NCBI GenBank assembly: GCA_964030785.1
Contig: OZ034969.1
Coordinates: forward strand, 38,214,501-38,278,500
Direction: 5' to 3'
DNA from: Siderastrea siderea
Lineage: Eukaryota; Cnidaria; Anthozoa; Scleractinia; Rhizangiidae
Length of the DNA stretch: 64,000 bases
Both the position numbers and the translations under genes were made by a program. The notes below the pieces were generated by a model. That model worked only from the letters and a program-made list of their open reading frames with translations. It had not been told where the DNA came from and did no database searches. Of the stretch, positions 62,918 to 64,000 are shown one piece after another; the stretch's first letter is position 1, and each line of letters opens with the position of its first letter.

Positions 62918-63658
62918 CAAAGAGATATCTGGGTTTGCTGCTCTAACGAGGACGATAAGGCAAATGGAAGAGATTCCAGGAGAGGAGACCCAGAGAAGAA
63001 CTCATAAAAAGAAGAAAGATGTCATGATTTCACCCAAGAAGCCTCCAAATGCTTGGACAGCATATATCAATGAGAAGTTAAAAGAGGTCTGTCTTTGGGT
63101 TAGAATATTTATAATATTTATAGGAAAATGCAGGGCTGTCATGGGGAAGTACAAATGTGACCAGGAAAATTGGTTATTGGTGTTATCAAACGCATGTTTT
63201 GGGAAAAACTAAATAAGTGCCCGGCCCTTTCAACTATTAAAGTGTCCCCCTTGAAAAGGCGACCCCCCGTTGAATATCCTAAATTTGAAATAAGTGCCCC
63301 AGGTGTCTATTTGAGGATTTGAAGTTACTTTTTGTTCAATGTAGGTTCAAGATAGGAAGGGCGAAGCATTCAAGTAAAATTAACCAGACAATTGTTTTGT
63401 TTCTAGAATTTGGAAAGTAATCTTCAACAGCCCAGGCGGACACCCCAGGTGTCATTTCTGAAGTCCATACAGGACTTGTCAGATGAGTGGCGACAGCTAT
63501 CTCAGGATCAAAAGGATTTTTATAAAGAAAAAGCAACTGAGCTCCATCAGAAAAGAAAAGAAGAGAGACGCCGAAGCCGGGAGGAAGCCCAAGAAAGCAT
63601 TCGAAAAGAGCAACTTCAAAAAAAAGCTTACCAATCAATTATAAGCTTTCGAATTTAG
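62918..63658 (+). CDS. HMG-box exons and C-terminus
   Basis: The first exon (62918-63087) starts after TTTGTTTCAG with SKEISGFAALTRTIRQMEEI, a basic HKKKKDV patch and HMG helix 1 (PKKPPNAWTAYINEKLKE), ending at a GTCTGT donor. The second (63408-63658) starts NLESNLQQPRRTPQVSF and gives helix 2 and 3 (LSDEWRQLSQDQKDFYKEKA), then a long charged helix (HQKRKEERRRSREEAQESIR). HMG boxes bend DNA. The intron in between has no gene. The two exons join in phase 0. Confidence 0.75.
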
Positions 63659-64000
63659 ATTAAGTTGTGTTCTCCAGAAAATATTTGAAAATATTCATAG
63701 CCCCACCACCCTCATGGTAGGCTTTTAGGTCCCAGCACCCACTTCTATGGAAATTCCAGTTAAGCTTTATTATTTCCTCCAAAACCTTTGGCTTTTCATA
63801 TTCCCCTTCCTAATCAGAATGTCAGTGACCTTGCATGAATGAGGGATGGATAATTCCAAGGTGTCGTAAAGTTGCCTGGCAAGACCACAACAAAAATCTA
63901 ACTATTTTAAGAGCGCTTGTCTGTAAAAATCAAACATAACGCAGCAAGGGTGGAAAATTCGATTTCTTTCATATTTTAATGTTAGATAGGTTAGAGTATA
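63659..64000. other. Gene-free right edge
   Basis: 3' flank of the HMG-box gene. No clear AATAAA was seen before the window ends, and no other feature. Confidence 0.4.

Larger units (their letters stand above)
57551..63658 (+). pseudogene. Spliced gene with C-terminal BRCT and HMG-box exons; middle exons damaged
   Basis: A leader exon ends at 57656 (GTGAGT donor). Coding starts at ATG 58255 after acceptor TTTTAACAG. Exon 2 (200 codons, to 58854) has an unfamiliar domain (MPYGYFSEKQCKREAFKQLE, DIVIYVDKNSRDFVSAEAF). Exon 3 (from 59922) reads NAALAHLASNINARDV only after a slip in an A-run. Exon 4 (60465-60890) has a shift, an in-frame TGA and a second shift before RYGCRELTPYMMKFVDVVP. Exon 5 (61206-61374) switches frame once. 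Exon 6 (61847 on) joins W-WKTIHTCTRP and ends DFVLVGRIPG at a missing donor. Exons 7-9 are clean: ITQKFTEKVEQNGGRV to GWVIVKPSFIEWAVKEK (BRCT, to 62549), PKKPPNAWTAYINEKLKE | SFLKSIQDLSDEWRQLSQDQ (HMG box over two exons), stop at 63656-63658. It is probably a DNA-binding protein family; the whole is unknown to me. Confidence 0.6.

Noticed and set aside
1..64000. Bacterial or symbiont contamination
   Set aside because: Introns, LINEs, LTR and DIRS elements and SINEs throughout indicate animal nuclear DNA; no operon or ribosome-binding-site pattern was seen.

Overview
The window looks like transposon-rich DNA from an invertebrate animal, most likely an anthozoan cnidarian such as a stony coral. 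That assignment is an inference from the mix of elements: Penelope-like, DIRS, BEL/Pao, Ty3/gypsy, several LINE types, tRNA-derived SINEs, a Crypton-like tyrosine recombinase beside a RecQ-like helicase, and integrase-type transposases paired with HECT ubiquitin ligases. There are introns, no bacterial operons, and no gene that I can call as an ordinary conserved host gene with confidence.

Left part (1-7.6 kb): mostly silent DNA with a 188-bp tandem duplication, two LINE 3'-end remnants and one copy (A) of a dispersed element whose ends carry GCGGAGC. Centre-left (7.6-18.05 kb): a candidate 10.4-kb DNA transposon. Its two arms carry inverted GTCG-rich tandem arrays (63-bp units made of 21-bp monomers). 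The arms face each other and drive a DDE-type transposase (broken by a frameshift and by a 13-bp tandem duplication) on the plus strand and an intact, spliced HECT E3 ligase on the minus strand. The HECT start codon lies inside the right inverted repeat. A second, 2-kb inverted-repeat unit sits inside the left arm.

Middle (19-28.4 kb): a 5'-truncated LINE, about 4 kb of silent DNA, a head-to-head pair of Penelope-like element tails with a GIY-YIG domain, a GTTACAAAAGTTCCC minisatellite, and an array of seven tRNA-like sequences (anticodon position GGT) in a 247-bp period.

28.35-41.05 kb: a young BEL/Pao LTR retrotransposon on the minus strand with nearly identical LTRs and a 5-bp duplication. 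It is interrupted by a complete DIRS-type tyrosine-recombinase retrotransposon (34622-39301) in the opposite orientation. Removing the DIRS rejoins the BEL reading frame to the codon. The DIRS copy keeps its inverted ends and internal complementary region.

41-53 kb: LINE remnants, three more copies (B, C, D) of the GCGGAGC element, two of them tail-to-tail as a palindrome, tRNA-like inserts, and a decayed Ty3/gypsy element with an inverted duplication.

53.6-64 kb: a decayed Crypton-like tyrosine recombinase, a decayed RecQ-like helicase, and a spliced gene with C-terminal BRCT and HMG-box exons. The N-terminal and middle exons of that gene contain stops and frameshifts. Many lesions here and elsewhere lie in homopolymer runs, so some could be assembly errors.
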